Of a stretch of 64,000 bases of DNA, positions 29,561 to 45,344 are shown in pieces. The translations under genes and the position numbers were made by a program. Below the pieces are notes generated by a model. That model saw only the letters and a program-made list of their open reading frames with translations, was not told where the DNA came from and made no database searches. Position 1 is the first letter of the stretch. The number at the start of each line of letters is the position of its first letter. The stretch spans positions 1 to 64,000 of the forward strand of contig CADCXA010000010.1 in the NCBI GenBank assembly GCA_902806565.1, given 5' to 3'. This DNA comes from Hypoxylon rubiginosum (Eukaryota; Ascomycota; Sordariomycetes; Xylariales; Hypoxylaceae).

Positions 29561-30734
29561 ATATTATTATAATAATATTTTTTAATATATATAAATTATA
29601 ACTTTTTTTATTAAAAGTTTTAATAATATATTTTATTTATAGTAAAATAAAAATAATAGTTTAAATATTAGTTTTTTTAAGTAAAATAAATAATTTAATA
29701 ATTAAAATAATTTATTTTATTTAAAATAATTAAAAGTATATAATTAAACTTTTAATATAACCGTTTGTTTAAATAATAATAAAAATAATAAATATTACTT
29801 TTATTTAAAACAGTTATACCACGTTTTAAAATATTAATACTAAAAGTGTAAAAATATTTATTTTTATTTTATTTGTTTTTTTAATATAATTATTATTTAT
29901 TTTAATTATAATTTCGATTCTTTTTTATTAAAGTTTATTTTTTTGTTAATAACATTTATTATTTAATTAAAAATTTATTTTATATTAGATTATATAAGCT
30001 AATTAATAACTTTAAATTAATTTAAAATTATTATTTATATATTTTTTTTTCCGTTTATAAAAACTATATTAACTAAGTTATATAACTTTTATTAAAAAAA
30101 GATTTTAAAAATATAATATAAATATTAAAATTATTATAATATTAGTTTTTATATAGATTATTATATAGCTTATTTTTTTAAGTATATATTAAAATTTATC
30201 TGTTATTTAATTATTATTATTTATTTTAAAAAAAATAATAATTTTTAATAAAATAAAAATATTAATAATGGATTTATTAAAATTAATAAAAATGTTAACG
30301 CCGAGAAAACAATCGTGAACATTATTAAAAACTTAAATAATAATAATATTAAAAGTTTAAAATATAATATTATTAAAGGTTTTTAAAATAATAAAAATTA
30401 TAATATAATTAATTTAAATATTAATATTATATTTTATAATAAAATATAATTATAATAATTAATATTATTTTATATTATTATAATTTTTTTTATAAAATAA
30501 TTAATATAATTAATATAGATTATTTTTAATATAATAAAATAAATAGTTAAATAAACTATAATAAATTATATTATAACGGTTTTTTAAAATATTATATTAA
30601 TAACTCGGATTTTAAAAACCATGTTTTATATAAATAATTATAAAATAAAAAAGTCCTAGTTAATAATATAAAAAAAAAAAAATAATAATAATAATAATAA
30701 TAATATAAATAATAATAAAAATAATAAAAGTATA

Positions 30735-30778
<44 letters not shown>

Positions 30779-33700
30779 TAAGAATATTATAAATAATATT
30801 TTTAATTTTAAATTAAATTTTTATTAATTATTTATATGTTAATATTAACCTTAGTTACTAAAAAATAAGCGTTAATTATATAAACTTAAAAAAAAAAGTT
30901 AGTTAAATAAAAAAGTTATAATTATATTTAATTAAACTGTTAATATAATTTTTTAATAATAAAAAAAATAAAGATTATTAGTGTTATTTTAAGTTATTTA
31001 AATATTATAATATATTTTTATTAAATATATTAATAAATATAATTAAGTTTTTAATTATTTTAAATATATATATTATTTTATTTTTTATTTTTATATTATA
31101 TTAATATAAATATTTAACTTTTATATTTCCTTATTTTTTATTTATTAATAACTATAATTAAGCGGCGGTATATTTAAATATATATATATTTTAAAGTTAT
31201 TATAATATATATTAAAATAAAAATAAAAAACTTTTTTATAATTACGTTTAAATATTTTTTATTTTTATTTACACTGTTATTTATATTTTTAAAAAAGTTA
31301 AAATAATATAATACCACGTAAAAAAGTAAAATTTTATACTTATTTTAATTCTTTGTTTTTAACGTTAAATATTAGTTTACTAAATATTTTTACTTATTAA
31401 ATAATAATAATTTAATTAATATATTTATAACGTTATTTAAAACATTTTATAATATATTTTATAAAATACTAGTTATTTTATAAATTAAAAATTAAAAAGA
31501 TAATTATAAAGCTTTTAATTTTACGTTTAACTTATTATTTAATACCGTATATTTTTTATTAATTATTTTAGTTATTTTTTTATTTATCTTTTTATAATTA
31601 TTTTTTAATAATTTAAATGATTTTTTTAAAATATTAACTTTTAATTATATTAATTTTTTTATTATTTTAAACTTTTTATAAATAATATTTTATGTTTTAT
31701 TATTTATTATAACTATAAATTATTTTTATTTAATTTTATAAAACTTTTATTAGATTTTATTTATCTATTAATTAATTTATTTTATATTATATTTATAGGT
31801 ATTATTTAATTTTTTTATTATATTATTTTAAATAATAATAAGCTTTTTTATATAATATATTTATAAAACTTAAAACTTTATTTTAAACTTAGTTTTAAAA
31901 ATATTTAACTTTTTTATTAAACTTTTTTTAATATAATTTTTAAGTTTTAATATTTTTATATTTTATTTACTTAAATTATTATATTTTTATTTCTTATTAA
32001 TATATAAGTTTTTTTTTATATTTATATTTATTATAATAAATTTTTTTTTAACGTTAATTAATATTATTTTAAAATCTAACGTTAATTTAACGCTAGATAT
32101 ATTTATAAAAGCTTATAATAATATAGTTAAAAACTAAATAAAAATAGTTAATATAATTAAAAATTAAATAAAAACTGTTAATATATTAAAACTCGGTATA
32201 ATTAAAAGTTAATATATTAAAAGAAAAAAAATAAGCGTTAAAAAACCTATTAAATACTAGTTTATAATAAGTGGTAAAAAATCGCTAAGGAATAATAAAA
32301 GAATTTCTTATTTCCTTAAATTTTAATTAGCGATAACATTTTAATATAGTTTAAGGATAATAATAAAAATTAAAATAAAATTAATAACTAGTAAATTTTT
32401 GTTTTATTTATTATTGAATTTTTCTTTATATATTTATAACTGATAATTTATAAAAATACTAAACTATTTTATTATAAGTAAAAATAATTTTTATAGCTGT
32501 TAGTTTATAAATTTAAACGTTATAATAACCTGGTTTTTTTAAAGGTAATTATAATAATATAGTGGTTATTATAAATTAAAAATCTTAAAACTTTAAATTA
32601 ACATTTATATATAAAGTTAATTTAATAGTATTATATTTTTTATATAACTAAAAAATTTATTATGTTATATTAAAAAAAAAAATTACCTTATTTACCGTTT
32701 TAATATATTATTAAGAATATATATTACTTATTAATTAATTTTATTAATATAATAAATTAATTAGTTATTTATTTTAATATAAATTATATAAATAAAATTA
32801 TAACTAAGAATTTCCAGGATAATTAGCTTTGTTATTTAATTTAATAAAAATATATTTTTAATATTAAAAAGTATATAAGTTTTTATTAATTCCTTAAATA
32901 AAAAATAAAAACTTTAAAATTTTTAAGCATTTTATAAAAAAAGTAACCATATAAAAAGTTATTTTTTAAAACTTTTTATAACATGTATTTAAATAGTTTA
33001 ATATATAAACCAAGCGAAAAGAATAACATTATTATTATTTATTTTAATTAATAATTTAATTAACTATTTTTTTACCTTTTTTTTTAATATTATTACGTTC
33101 GGCTTAAAATATTTACTTATATTTAAGTTATTTAAAAAAGTGGTGTTAATAATATTATAAGCGGTATTTTTCGCCGCGTTTTTTTTAAAAATATTATTAT
33201 TATTTATATTTTTTAATATTTTTTTCCTTATTTTATAATCCTTAATATTAATTTCTTTTACTTTTAGATTATTAACTTTAATAAGGTTTTTTTTAAGGTA
33301 AATATTTTATATTTATAATATAAAAAATAAATATAAACGTATATTTTTTTAATAATAAATAAAGCTTTCCTTAAAAAATTAATTATAATTAATAAGTAGT
33401 TTTATTTTAATATATTAAGGTGGCTTTTTTTATATAAAAATAATATTAACGTTATTAATATTAATGTTTTTTTAAAAGTCCTTATAGATTTTTAAAGTTT
33501 TTTATATTTTTATTATCCAGCTAATTTAAAAATACTTAATTTAATTGTAATATTTAAAATTAAAATATGCTAGTGCTAATAAAACCAGTATACTAACCGG
33601 TAATTATAACGCCGGCGCCTTTTTTAAGATTTTATATTTAAAAATATTAGTTTTTTTTTTTTTCTTATTAACCTTAATGTTTTTTTAAACGTTTTACCAG

Positions 33701-34168
33701 TTTTAACTTATATTTATTTATTTTTCTAGCTTATTAAATACTAAATTAATATCCTTAATAACTTTATATTATAATATATATTACTTATTAATATAAGAAA
33801 ATAAAAAGTTTATTATATTTTTTATATAAATATAAACTTATTTATTTATTAGTTTTTAAGGTATAAATTTATAGTAAAAAATATAGATTTTTATTAATAT
33901 TTAAACTTATTTTAGTTTATTTTTTTATATATAAAAAGCTAAATTAATAAATTAATTTTAATATTTATTTTTAATAATAAAATTTAAATTTAACGTTTTA
34001 ATTAATAAAAATATAATTTATATTTAAAATAGCTAGTTTAATATTAAATATTATTATTATTATTATTATTTTAATAAAAACCTTAAAAATCTATAAATTA
34101 TAATACCGTTTATATTAAATAAATATAAAAATAAATATATATAAAAAATTAACAATTATAAAAAAAAC

Positions 34169-34207
<39 letters not shown>

Positions 34208-37200
34208 TACATGTTTATTAAATGGATATTTATTATAATTTTTAAAGTTAAAAACCACTTATTTAATTTTTAAAGTAAATATAATATATAATTATATATT
34301 AGTATTTGTTTTTATAATATTAAAAAAATGGATATTTATTTATTTAACGCCATGAATTTTTTATAATAATTTAGTTTATATTTTTAAATGTAACTATATA
34401 AGTTTCGTATTTAAATACCTAGATACCGAAGTAAATATATAAATATAAATATTTTGTTTTATTTATTTAAACCTAGAAATTTTTATTAAAAAATCGTTAA
34501 AAAAAATATAAAAGGTATTTTTTTATAAAAATTTAATAAATGTTTTATATTTTATAGGTTAATATAAATATTTAAATACTTAGGTAATTATAATAAATAA
34601 ATATTTAAATAAAAATATTATATTTATTTATATATTTAAATATAGTATCTTTTTAAATAAAATAGATTTTATATAATATAAAACGTATATATTTAAAAAA
34701 CTATAATTTATTATTTAATAGTTATTATATTTTTTAAATTTTAAAATCGAGAAACGTTATAATATTTTATTTATACTTTTATAAAATTTAGTACTTTAAA
34801 AAACTGGAGCTTATAAAATTTTATATCTTTAACTTATTATTATTAATAATATTTTTAACATTTAAAAAAGTTTTAATTTTTAAGATCTTTAAAAGAATCC
34901 AGTTTTTTTATTTATAAAAATGAATCTTTTTTTTTATAATATTACCTAATTTTAACAAAAAAATAAAAACTCCTAGTTTTTAATTTTTTAAAGTTTTATT
35001 TTTATATTTATATTTTTTATTTACTTATTTAAATAGTTATTTAAATAAATAAATAAATTCTAGTTGTTATTTATAAAAATATATAATAGTTTTATATTTT
35101 TTTTTAACTAATAATAAGTTTTTTAATTTTTTTTTTTATATATAAATAAATATAGAAAAATTATATAAAAAATAATTTTTATAATATATTATTAAAATAA
35201 AATAAAAATCCCACCGTTTTAATTTTTAATAATTCTTTTTTTTATTTATAAAAATATAAAAAAATTATTATTTAAAAAAATTTATTATCTTAATATCATA
35301 TTAAAATAAAAAAGTTTAAATTAAAGTTTATTATAACGTTAAAAAATTATAAATATAAACTTAAAGTAATTACTTTTTAAAAACATAAAAATATAATGTT
35401 TTAAAAAAAAAAACAAGCTTTATATTTTATTAAAAACCAAGGTATATATAATATTATAATATTATAACTAGTGGTATAAATTCTTTTTTAATTTAAATAC
35501 CGTTTTTTCTTTATTATAATAAAATATTATAAGTTGTTTTTATTTTTATTTTTATTTTCACTTTCTTTTTTTTTTAACTTCTTTTAATATAAGTAATTAA
35601 ATATTTTATATTTAAAGTTATTATATTTTTAGATTTTACACACATGCTTATTAAATAATCTATTTTTAACAACTTATTTTAAAAGCGTTTTATTATTTTT
35701 AAAAATGTTAATTATAAAAAAGATACTTATACTAGTAATAATAACAGGGTTTATTTTAAAATATTAATTTAATAACTTATTAATCTTTTATTTTTAACCT
35801 TTTATAATAACTTTTTTATTAATATAATTTTTTTTATATATATTAATAATAATAAAAATAATAATAAAATAAGTAAAAAAATTTATAACCGTAAGTTATT
35901 TTATATTTTATTAAAGTTTTTTTTTTAATTTACTTTCCGTATATTATTATTTTTTTTATAAATTAGCCTTTTTATTTTATTTTTTTCTTTAAATAATATA
36001 TATTTATATAAAAAATAAAAGCTTAAATTAATATTAAATTTTTTAATATTTTTATAATAAAAGGTATTTTAGTAAAAATAATGTTTAAATAAGTTTTATT
36101 ATTATATAAAAATATATTAAAAATAAAATAATAAAAGAAATATTTAAATACAAGTTAAAGTTTATTTTTATTTAAATTAAAATGTTTACGTTTTTATTTT
36201 AATAAATATAATTAAAGTATTTAATTAATAATATATTATATTATATATAAAAGTTTTTATTTATAAAAAGAATAATTTTAATTATAACATTATTCTTTTA
36301 AACGTATATTTTTATTATATAGTAATTTATTTTTATTTTCTATGTTATTATTTATTCGGTGTTATTTTTTAACGTTTTTTTAAAATATTTTTAATAATAT
36401 AATTTATTATAAAAGTTTTTTATTTTAATGGTGCGATAATTTTAATATATATAGAAATTTTTATATATTTTATATTTATAAACCATCGACTGGATCACGC
36501 GACGATATAATTTATACCATACCGGTATTTTTTTTTTATTTATTTATAATAAGAAGTTTTATAAATAAGTTTATTTTAACTTTTAATAACTATTTCTTAT
36601 TTAGTTAATCGTATATTTTTCGATTTTTTTTATTAACCTTATAATATTTTAATTTAAAAGTAAAAAAGTTTTAATTAAAAAATCTTTTAATATTAATATT
36701 ATTCGCGATTATATTTTTATTTAAATTATAAAACTAAAAACGTAACCGGTTTTTTAAAAAATTAACTACTAGTATTAAAAATCTTATATTATACGTTTTT
36801 ATAAAAATATTAATATCTTAAGTAAATAAGCTAATCTTAATTATATTAAACTTAGTTTTATATTTAATTTTTTTTTTAACTTTTAAAAGTTTATTTTAAT
36901 TATTATTTAAAGAATTTTTAAAATAATAATTAAAATTATAAATAAATATAAACTTAAGTTTTTTATTTTTTTTTTTATTATTTATATTTTTTATATAACG
37001 TTATAAATTATATCTCTAGGTATTTTATTAATGTTTTATTTAAAAAAAAATAATTATTATATTTTATTTATTTTATATAAAAAAAATATAACTTTATTTT
37101 TATTAATTTATATATTTAATATAAGTTTTAATTTTTATATTTTATAAATTATTAAAACTAAGTTTTTAAAAATATTAATAAAATAAAATATATTTAAAAT

Positions 37201-40200
37201 AAATAATATAGCTTTAATTAAAATTACTAACAAGTTATTTTTATATTAAAAAGAAAATATCAGGAAAAAATATTTTATAATTAAAAAACTATATTATTTT
37301 AAATTATATTAAATAAGAAATAAATGTTTTATATATATACTTTTTATTTTTATATCCGTTTTAATAAAAGCTATTAATATTTTTATTTTACTTTAAAATT
37401 TTTTATAAAAATAACTCCTTTTATAAAAAATAACCGTAAAATCTTTTTTAACATTAAAAACATGTTAGATTTTTTATTTTAAGATTACTATTTTTTTATT
37501 AAATGTTATTTTAAACGTAGTTTAAATCGTTTATAATTATAAAAAAATAATATACTTTAAATTTATATTATAAAAATAAATTATACCGTTATTAAGTTTT
37601 ATTTAGTTTAACTGGTATTTTTACCTTTTAAAATCATTTAAAAAAAGTAGTTATTTAATTAAAAAGAAACTAATAGTAGTTTAAAATTTTAATAATTATT
37701 TTTTATATAGTAAAATTAAATATATAATTACCACTTTAAACACTTAAAAATAAATATATTAATATAAGGAAAATAATAAATAAATAACCCATTAAATATA
37801 TTTATAATTTAATTTAAATTATTAATAAATTAATTACTTATTAAATCGCTTTTATTATTAAAAAATATAGTTTAAAATTAGATATTTTAAATTAAGTTAA
37901 TATATAAAAATAAAAATTATAAAAAAAGGTTTATATAAAGCTATTACTTTTATTATTAAAAATTAATAAAAATAACTTTTTTTTTTTATTTATATTTTAT
38001 AATTCTTTTTATATTTTTTTCTGTTTTATAGAATTTTAATAATTATAAAATAATTTATTTATATAAATTATTTATATATATATTAATAAATAAATAAAAA
38101 AAAGAATAAAGGTTAATAAAAGTTATATATATATGTTAAAACTTAATTTTTACTAACTAGATAAAAAGGAATTTCGTTTTTTTAAATTAAGCGTAATAAT
38201 TTAATATAATATAATATATATTTCTAGAAGTTTTTTTTTTATTTCGTTAAACATATATAGTTTAAATATAATAATATTATTTTAATGATTTTAAGGCCTT
38301 TTTAAATAAATTAAACTTCGGCCACTACTATATTATAAAACAATGTAAAATGTTCCGTTAAAATCTTATTCTTATTTTTAAAAGTAATAACGTTTAAATA
38401 ATATAGTTTTAAAAAATTAAGCCCGCCTGGTAATTACTATATAATACTTTAACGTATAATATTTACGTGGTAAATAAACATGGTTTTTAAAAAAAAATTC
38501 TAATTTTTAAATAAAGATTATCTGTTAAATATAAACTTATTATCCTTAATAATAATAAATATAATAAACTTATAATTAAAATCTAACTATATTAATTTAT
38601 TAAGTTGTTTTAAATTGTTAAAATTTCTTTTAAAAAACATTTAGTTGATTTTAACCGTCTTTTATTTATTTTTTAAAATTTTATATACCAGTGTAAATTT
38701 AAATTTATACGATTTAAAGTTAATACTTAAAATATAAAACCTAAAAGGTTTTATTTTATATTAAAAGTTATTATATTATAATAATAATTATAAATAAAAT
38801 AAATAAAAACAAATATAACCGTATTTTTTCGTTTAATTAACTTTTTAATATATATAATAATATTATTTATTATTTATAATACTTAAAATTTAAAAAAAAT
38901 ATATAATTATAAGAAAATCGATTTTATATTATTAAAATAAATAATAATAATTTATAGGTAAATATATATATAATATATTTATTTATTTATATTTATAAAT
39001 ATTTATTATAAGGTTATTAATAAAAAACTATAAAATAAAAAAGCGGTAATAACATTAAATTAATAAGAAAAAAAGGTTTTATTTTAACTAGTTTATTATA
39101 ATTATTTTATTATTTATTTAAAAAATACTTCCGTTTATTTAAAATAAATATAAGTATTTAATTTTATTATTATATATTATAAAATCAGTTATTTTTTTTA
39201 ATTTATATTAAATATTTATTTATTTATAATTATAATAACTAATATAGTTTTTAATAATATAATAAAACCGTTATTAATTTTATAAAAAACATTTTTTTTT
39301 TTTTTATAATAACTTTTAAATAATTTACTTGGTTTTTTAATACACGTTAATAATTATTTAATAAGTAAATATATTTAAAAAAATAATATTACTAGTGGCG
39401 TTAAAAAGTTAATAATATTATTTAAAAATTAATTAATAAAAAAGATATAAAAAACGTCGACTAGTTATTAGCGATATTTTTTAAAAATTTTATTATATTA
39501 AATCCAGCTTAATTTAAAATAACTATTTTTACTAAACACAGCTATAAGATTTTTAATATTAAAAAGTTTTTAAATATATTATAACCGTTTAATATTATAA
39601 CAATATAACACTATATTATTTTACTTAATATATAATTTTATTTTATTAATAAAACTTAAAATTATTTTTATTAAACTTATAATAATATATTTAAGTTTCT
39701 TTTATATATTAAATTAATTTATATTAATATTAACATTTAAAAGATTTTTTAATTTATTATTTTTTTTTTTAAATAAGCTAAATAATAAAAACTATAAATT
39801 TATTTAACCGAGGCTAGATTATTTATTTATATTAAATGTTTTTATTTTATAATAACAATAAAATTATTACATTTTAAGGTATATATTCTAAAAATAACTT
39901 ATAAATTTATTTTATATAATTTTCATGTTAACCCGCTTGTTTTTAATTATATTTTCAGCTACTTTAAAACAGTTTATCACGAAATATTTCTAAAGGGTGT
40001 AAAAAATATAATAATAAAATATAAAAAAAAAGGTAAATATATTATATCTTTAAAATTTATAATAATATACGTTTATATTATTTAATATTATAAAATAATA
40101 TAATAAACTTAAATAAATAAAAAGTTTTTAAATATAACTTATTTATTATAACGTGATATATTTAATTAATTTTAATATAAAAAAAACTATAAACGTATTA

Positions 40201-43200
40201 TTTATTTAATAAAAAACTTAGTAAGTAATTAATAATATATAAAAAACGTTATATAAATAAAAAAATAACATTTATTTTTTTTATTTAAAAGCTTATTTTT
40301 ATAATTAACAAAGAATTTATATTTTATTATAGTTATTTTAATTATATATTTTTTTATTTTAAAAAATGTTTTTAAAAAGTTAAAATAATTTAACACTTTT
40401 AAATATATAATTTTAACTTTAATTATATAAATATCTAATAGTTATTTAGTTTTAAAAATATAAATAATATTATTAATATTTAATAAAATATTAATTAATA
40501 TAATAATTATAATTTTCCATTTAATTAAAAAAATTTATAATATTAATTTCTAAGTTTAATAAGTTCTTACACTTTTAATATTTTTAATTAATAAATAACT
40601 TATTATAAATACCTAAAAATAATATAAAAAAATAAAATTATATAAAGTTTATATAGTTTTATAATATCGCTTATTTATATTAAAATAAATACGAAAAAAA
40701 TTAAACTTACGAAATATATTTTTTTTTTATAAGTTAAATTTTAAATAATTAATATTCTGTTTTTTATAAAATTAAAATAATATATAACTACTTTTATAAA
40801 TATTTATATATTTTATTTTAAGTTATAAAATAAATAAAAATAATATTAAATTATTATTTTATATATTTAATATTCTTTATTATTTAATATTTATATAAAA
40901 CTTATATTATAAAATAAAATACTTATATTTTATTTAAATATTTATTTATATTTAAATATATAATTATTTATTTAAATAACTTATAAAATAAAAGTTAAGA
41001 ATTTTAAAATAAAAAAGAAAATTAAAACTTTAAATAAGTATTTTTAAATAAATTTTAATAATATAAAAAGCTTTTTTTAAAATAACGTTTATAGTATTTT
41101 AAATAATTTATTAATCTAATAAAACTTTTTAACATAAATAATTTTAAACTTTTACACGGTTTAATTAAAATTAATAATATAAGTTTTTATTTTATTAAAC
41201 GTTTATAAAAATAATTAAAAACGGTTATTTATAAGATGTTTTATATTATATATATATAAGATTAATTAAATATTAATTAATTAAAATAATATTATAATTA
41301 ACTAAGAAAAAAATTATTATATAATAAAAATACTTAGGTTTTATATTTTTCCGGAGTTATTATTATTATTTAAATAAGTATTTATTATTAATATATATAT
41401 TTAATATTTTAAATAAATACTAGTAATTTAAACTAATATTAGTTTAAATTAAAAGTAATTTTTTATTATAATATTATTTATATAAATATTTAACTGTTAA
41501 AATATCTTAAATATATAACTTATTAAAATCGGTTTTTATTTTTTATTATAAAAAATTAAAGGAAACTTTATATATATAATATTATTTTATTATAATTAAA
41601 CTGGTTTTTTAGTTATTTATTTTTATTATTATTTCTTTATTTATTATTAAAATATTTAAGTAAATGGTTAAATTATATAATGTTTATTTATTAAATATAT
41701 ATAATTAACTAAAAATATAAAAAATTTTTTAGTTTATTAATTTATATTTTTTATAATGTTATTATAAATTATAGTTTATTAACTATTAAAATAAAAAGCG
41801 ATAAATAACGTTTAATTAATATAAATATTATTAATTTTATTTTTAAAAAGCTTAATTATTTTTTAAACTTTAAAAAATATAAATTAAAAAAATATATAAT
41901 ATATAATATAAAATTTTAATTATTTTTTTTTATATTTAATCTAAAAATTATAAATAGAAATTATTTAAGGGTTTATTTTTTTTATAATAAATTATAGTTT
42001 TTTAATATATAGTAAAATATCACGTATAAATTTATATAAATAATTTATTTTTTTTATATAAATATTTGGTTTTTTTTATATTATTACCTTTAAAATTTTA
42101 TTTTTAAAATTATTATCTTAAAACCAGTTTATTTATTATTTATTTAATATAAAAATAGTTTATATAATATAAAAGGTAAATCCTTCCGTTTTAAAATACA
42201 CGGATTTTATATTTAAATAATATTTTAATTTAAAAGAAAATAAGCTAGATAATTATTTAAATAAAAATTAATTAAAAAAGAATTTTAAAAGGTGTAAAAA
42301 CATTAATAATAAATCTAATTTTAAAAAAAAAAAAATATATTAATAAGAAACAAATTAAAAAAAAAAAAGTAAAAAAGTTGTTTTATAAATATAAAAACGA
42401 TTTTTTTATTATTATTAACCCTAATAAAAAAAATCTATTTAATAGTAATTTAAAACCTTTTAAATATTATTAACAAAATATTAAAACTATAAATAAAAAT
42501 AAGTTTATATATAAATAATATTCTATTAAAATAAAAACAATTATTTATTATATTAAAAAATAATAAATAAAATATATTTTTATATTTTTAAAATAAAATC
42601 AATAAATTAACTAATTATAAAATAAATACTATTTAAAGATTTTATAAAAAAACTAGAAAACTTATTTTTAGTTTATTTAAATCCACGTTATAATTTAATT
42701 TATACATTAATATTTAAATTAAAAAATTAATAAAAATAAATAACTTAAATAAAATCTATAAAAAAAAAGTTCTTTTATTATATTTTAAAAAATATTTCAG
42801 CTTATTTTTAAACAATATATAATATATAAAATTAATTTTTATATTAATAGTTAATATATAAATAACATACGTTTTTTTAATAACTAAATATTAATATATT
42901 ATTAATTATAATTATAAACAATTTAAAATCTTATAAAAATATATTATTTAAAACATTAAAAACACGAGAATTATTTTATATTTATAGTAAATTTAAAATA
43001 ATAAATTAACACTATTTTATAAATTTCTAAAAAAAACTTTAAATTAAATAAATAACGTATTTTAACTATATTATTTTTCCTTTTTTTAGCTTTTACCAAA
43101 ACTTAATTATCCTTTATTTTATAATTTTAATTTAAAAATATTTATATAATATTAATCCAGGATTTAAAAAAAGTAAACCTTAAGTTTTTAATTAAATTTT

Positions 43201-45344
43201 ATTTAATATATATTAAAACATATCTTAATTTAAAAAACAAATAAGTTTTTTTAAAATTAAAATTTTTAAACCTTTTAAATTTTTAGTTTTTTAAGCTTTT
43301 TAAATCTTAAAGTAATTTTTTTTTTAAAGCTTTTTTATTTGTTATTAATATAAAATTAAAAAGATATTTTTATTTTTTAAAATTATTTAAAAACTTATTT
43401 TTTTACTAAACTTATATATTTTTTTATTAGTTATTATAATTTAATATTAAGTTTTTATAATAAAAAATTTAAATAATAATTTAAAGAATTTAACTAAGTT
43501 TTAAATTTATTTAAATAAAAATAAATTACCACTTTTATTAAAAAAGTAGTTTAATAATATATATATTTTTTATAGTATAAAAAAAGTTTTTACTAGCATT
43601 TATTATATATTTAATAAATATATTATTTTAAAAAAAATAATTAAATAAATAAAAAAAGTTAAATAATTTACCAGGTTTTAAAATATAATAATTAATTATA
43701 ATTTTTAATATATAATAAAAAATAATATTAATTAAAATAATACGTATTTTTTTTTTTTATATAACTTTTTTAAAACCAGTAATTATAATATTTTTATGTT
43801 TTTTTTTTAAAAATTCTTTATTAATTTTTATAATAAATATTAACAAGATATTATAAAACCTAATTATAAAACATATATTTAATTTAAATATTTTTTAATA
43901 TTATTATTTTAATTGTTATATATATATTAACTTATAAGTTATTTATTAAAAGTTAAAGTTTTAATAAAAACTTATTTAATAAATAACAAGTTATAGTTAT
44001 TTTAAAAATAACCGTTAATTTATAAAATTAATACCGAAATAATCTACTTTTTTAAATAAGGATTTTAAAATTATAAAAATAATAAAAAACATAAAAAAGC
44101 TTTTAATTTAAAGCTCGAAAAAACGCTAAAAGCTTCGTCGGAAAATTAATATATATAAAGCTAAATTATATAAAAAAAAAACAAATAAAATTCGAAAAAA
44201 ATAAATTAAATAACAAGTAATATAAAATATTAAGTAGTAAATCTAAAAAAACAATATTAAGAACCTTATTAAAATAAATTAAAAAAACATTACGTTATTA
44301 TATTTAAACTATATTAATATATTAAAAACGTTAAAAAAAATAATTATAACCAATATTAAATAATAATTAAAACATAAAACACATATAATTATTATAATTA
44401 TTAAATATTATTTTATTTAAAAACAAAAAATAAATAAAATATATAAAACCACGGAATTATTTTTATTATTTAAATTATAATTATCCTTTTATAATTATAT
44501 TAAACAGTTAAAAAAATTAGTTTAAATAAAAAAGCTAAACTTAAAAAAAAAGTTAATAAAATATTTTATATATATAACTAAAACTTTAACGTTATTTTTA
44601 AAAAACTTATTATATAATAATTTTTACCGCCGTTTTTATTTTATTTAAAAAACAACTAGGCATTTTAAAAAAATATATTTAAAGCGTTTAAAATTAAATT
44701 AAAAAGTTAAATGTTTTATTTATATATTAAATATCTAGTTATAATATAAAACATATTTTTAAAACCATATAAAATATTTTATTAAAAATAAAATAAGAAA
44801 AATAAGTTAATATTATATTATTAAACTAATATATTTAAATATTTATAAATAATTTTAATAAAATAATTTATATTATAAAAATAATATTATAATAATAACT
44901 ATATAATTATATAATTATATATTTTATCTTAAAAAATAAAAAAAAAAATAGTTTTTATTTAAAAAAAAACTAAGAATTTATAATAAATAATATATAATAA
45001 TAAACTTAATTTTTAAAAAAAATAATAAAAAAAAAAAATATAATTTTAAATATTTAAAGGTTTATATTTAATATATAATATATATATTATAAAAAGTTAT
45101 TATTATATTAAGTTAAATATATTAATTTTATAAGTTTATTTAAATAAGTTAAATAAGTTTAAGTTTAACGGTTATAGTTATTTAAATAGTTTTTTTGTTT
45201 TTATTATTTAAAAAAAATATATTATATAATTTAAAAAATATAAATAAATAAAAAGTATAAAATTAAAACGGTTATAATAAATTATTATTTATAAGAATCG
45301 CAACGTAATATATAAATTTACCGCGTACGATACGGCCGCGAGTA
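29561..45344 (+). mobile_element. Copy C: complete 15.8-kb unit, heavily RIP-mutated
   Basis: Follows copy B without a gap. The junction reads CGAGGAATATTATTATAATAATA and contains no 464-bp repeat. Colinear with B at offsets of about 15,784-15,817 bp, so only small indels separate them. More transitions than in B. It ends near 45,344 after GCCGCGAGTAATATTA. No open gene remains. Confidence 0.8.
43640..44775 (+). pseudogene. RIP-destroyed DUF3435-type recombinase, 3' part (copy C)
   Basis: Positional counterpart of 27,840-28,994. The conserved blocks are recognisable only by comparison with copy B. Codons for Arg and Gln are mostly replaced by Lys codons or stops. A short deletion near 44,770 removes part of the C-terminal tail. 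It cannot be functional. Confidence 0.5.
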
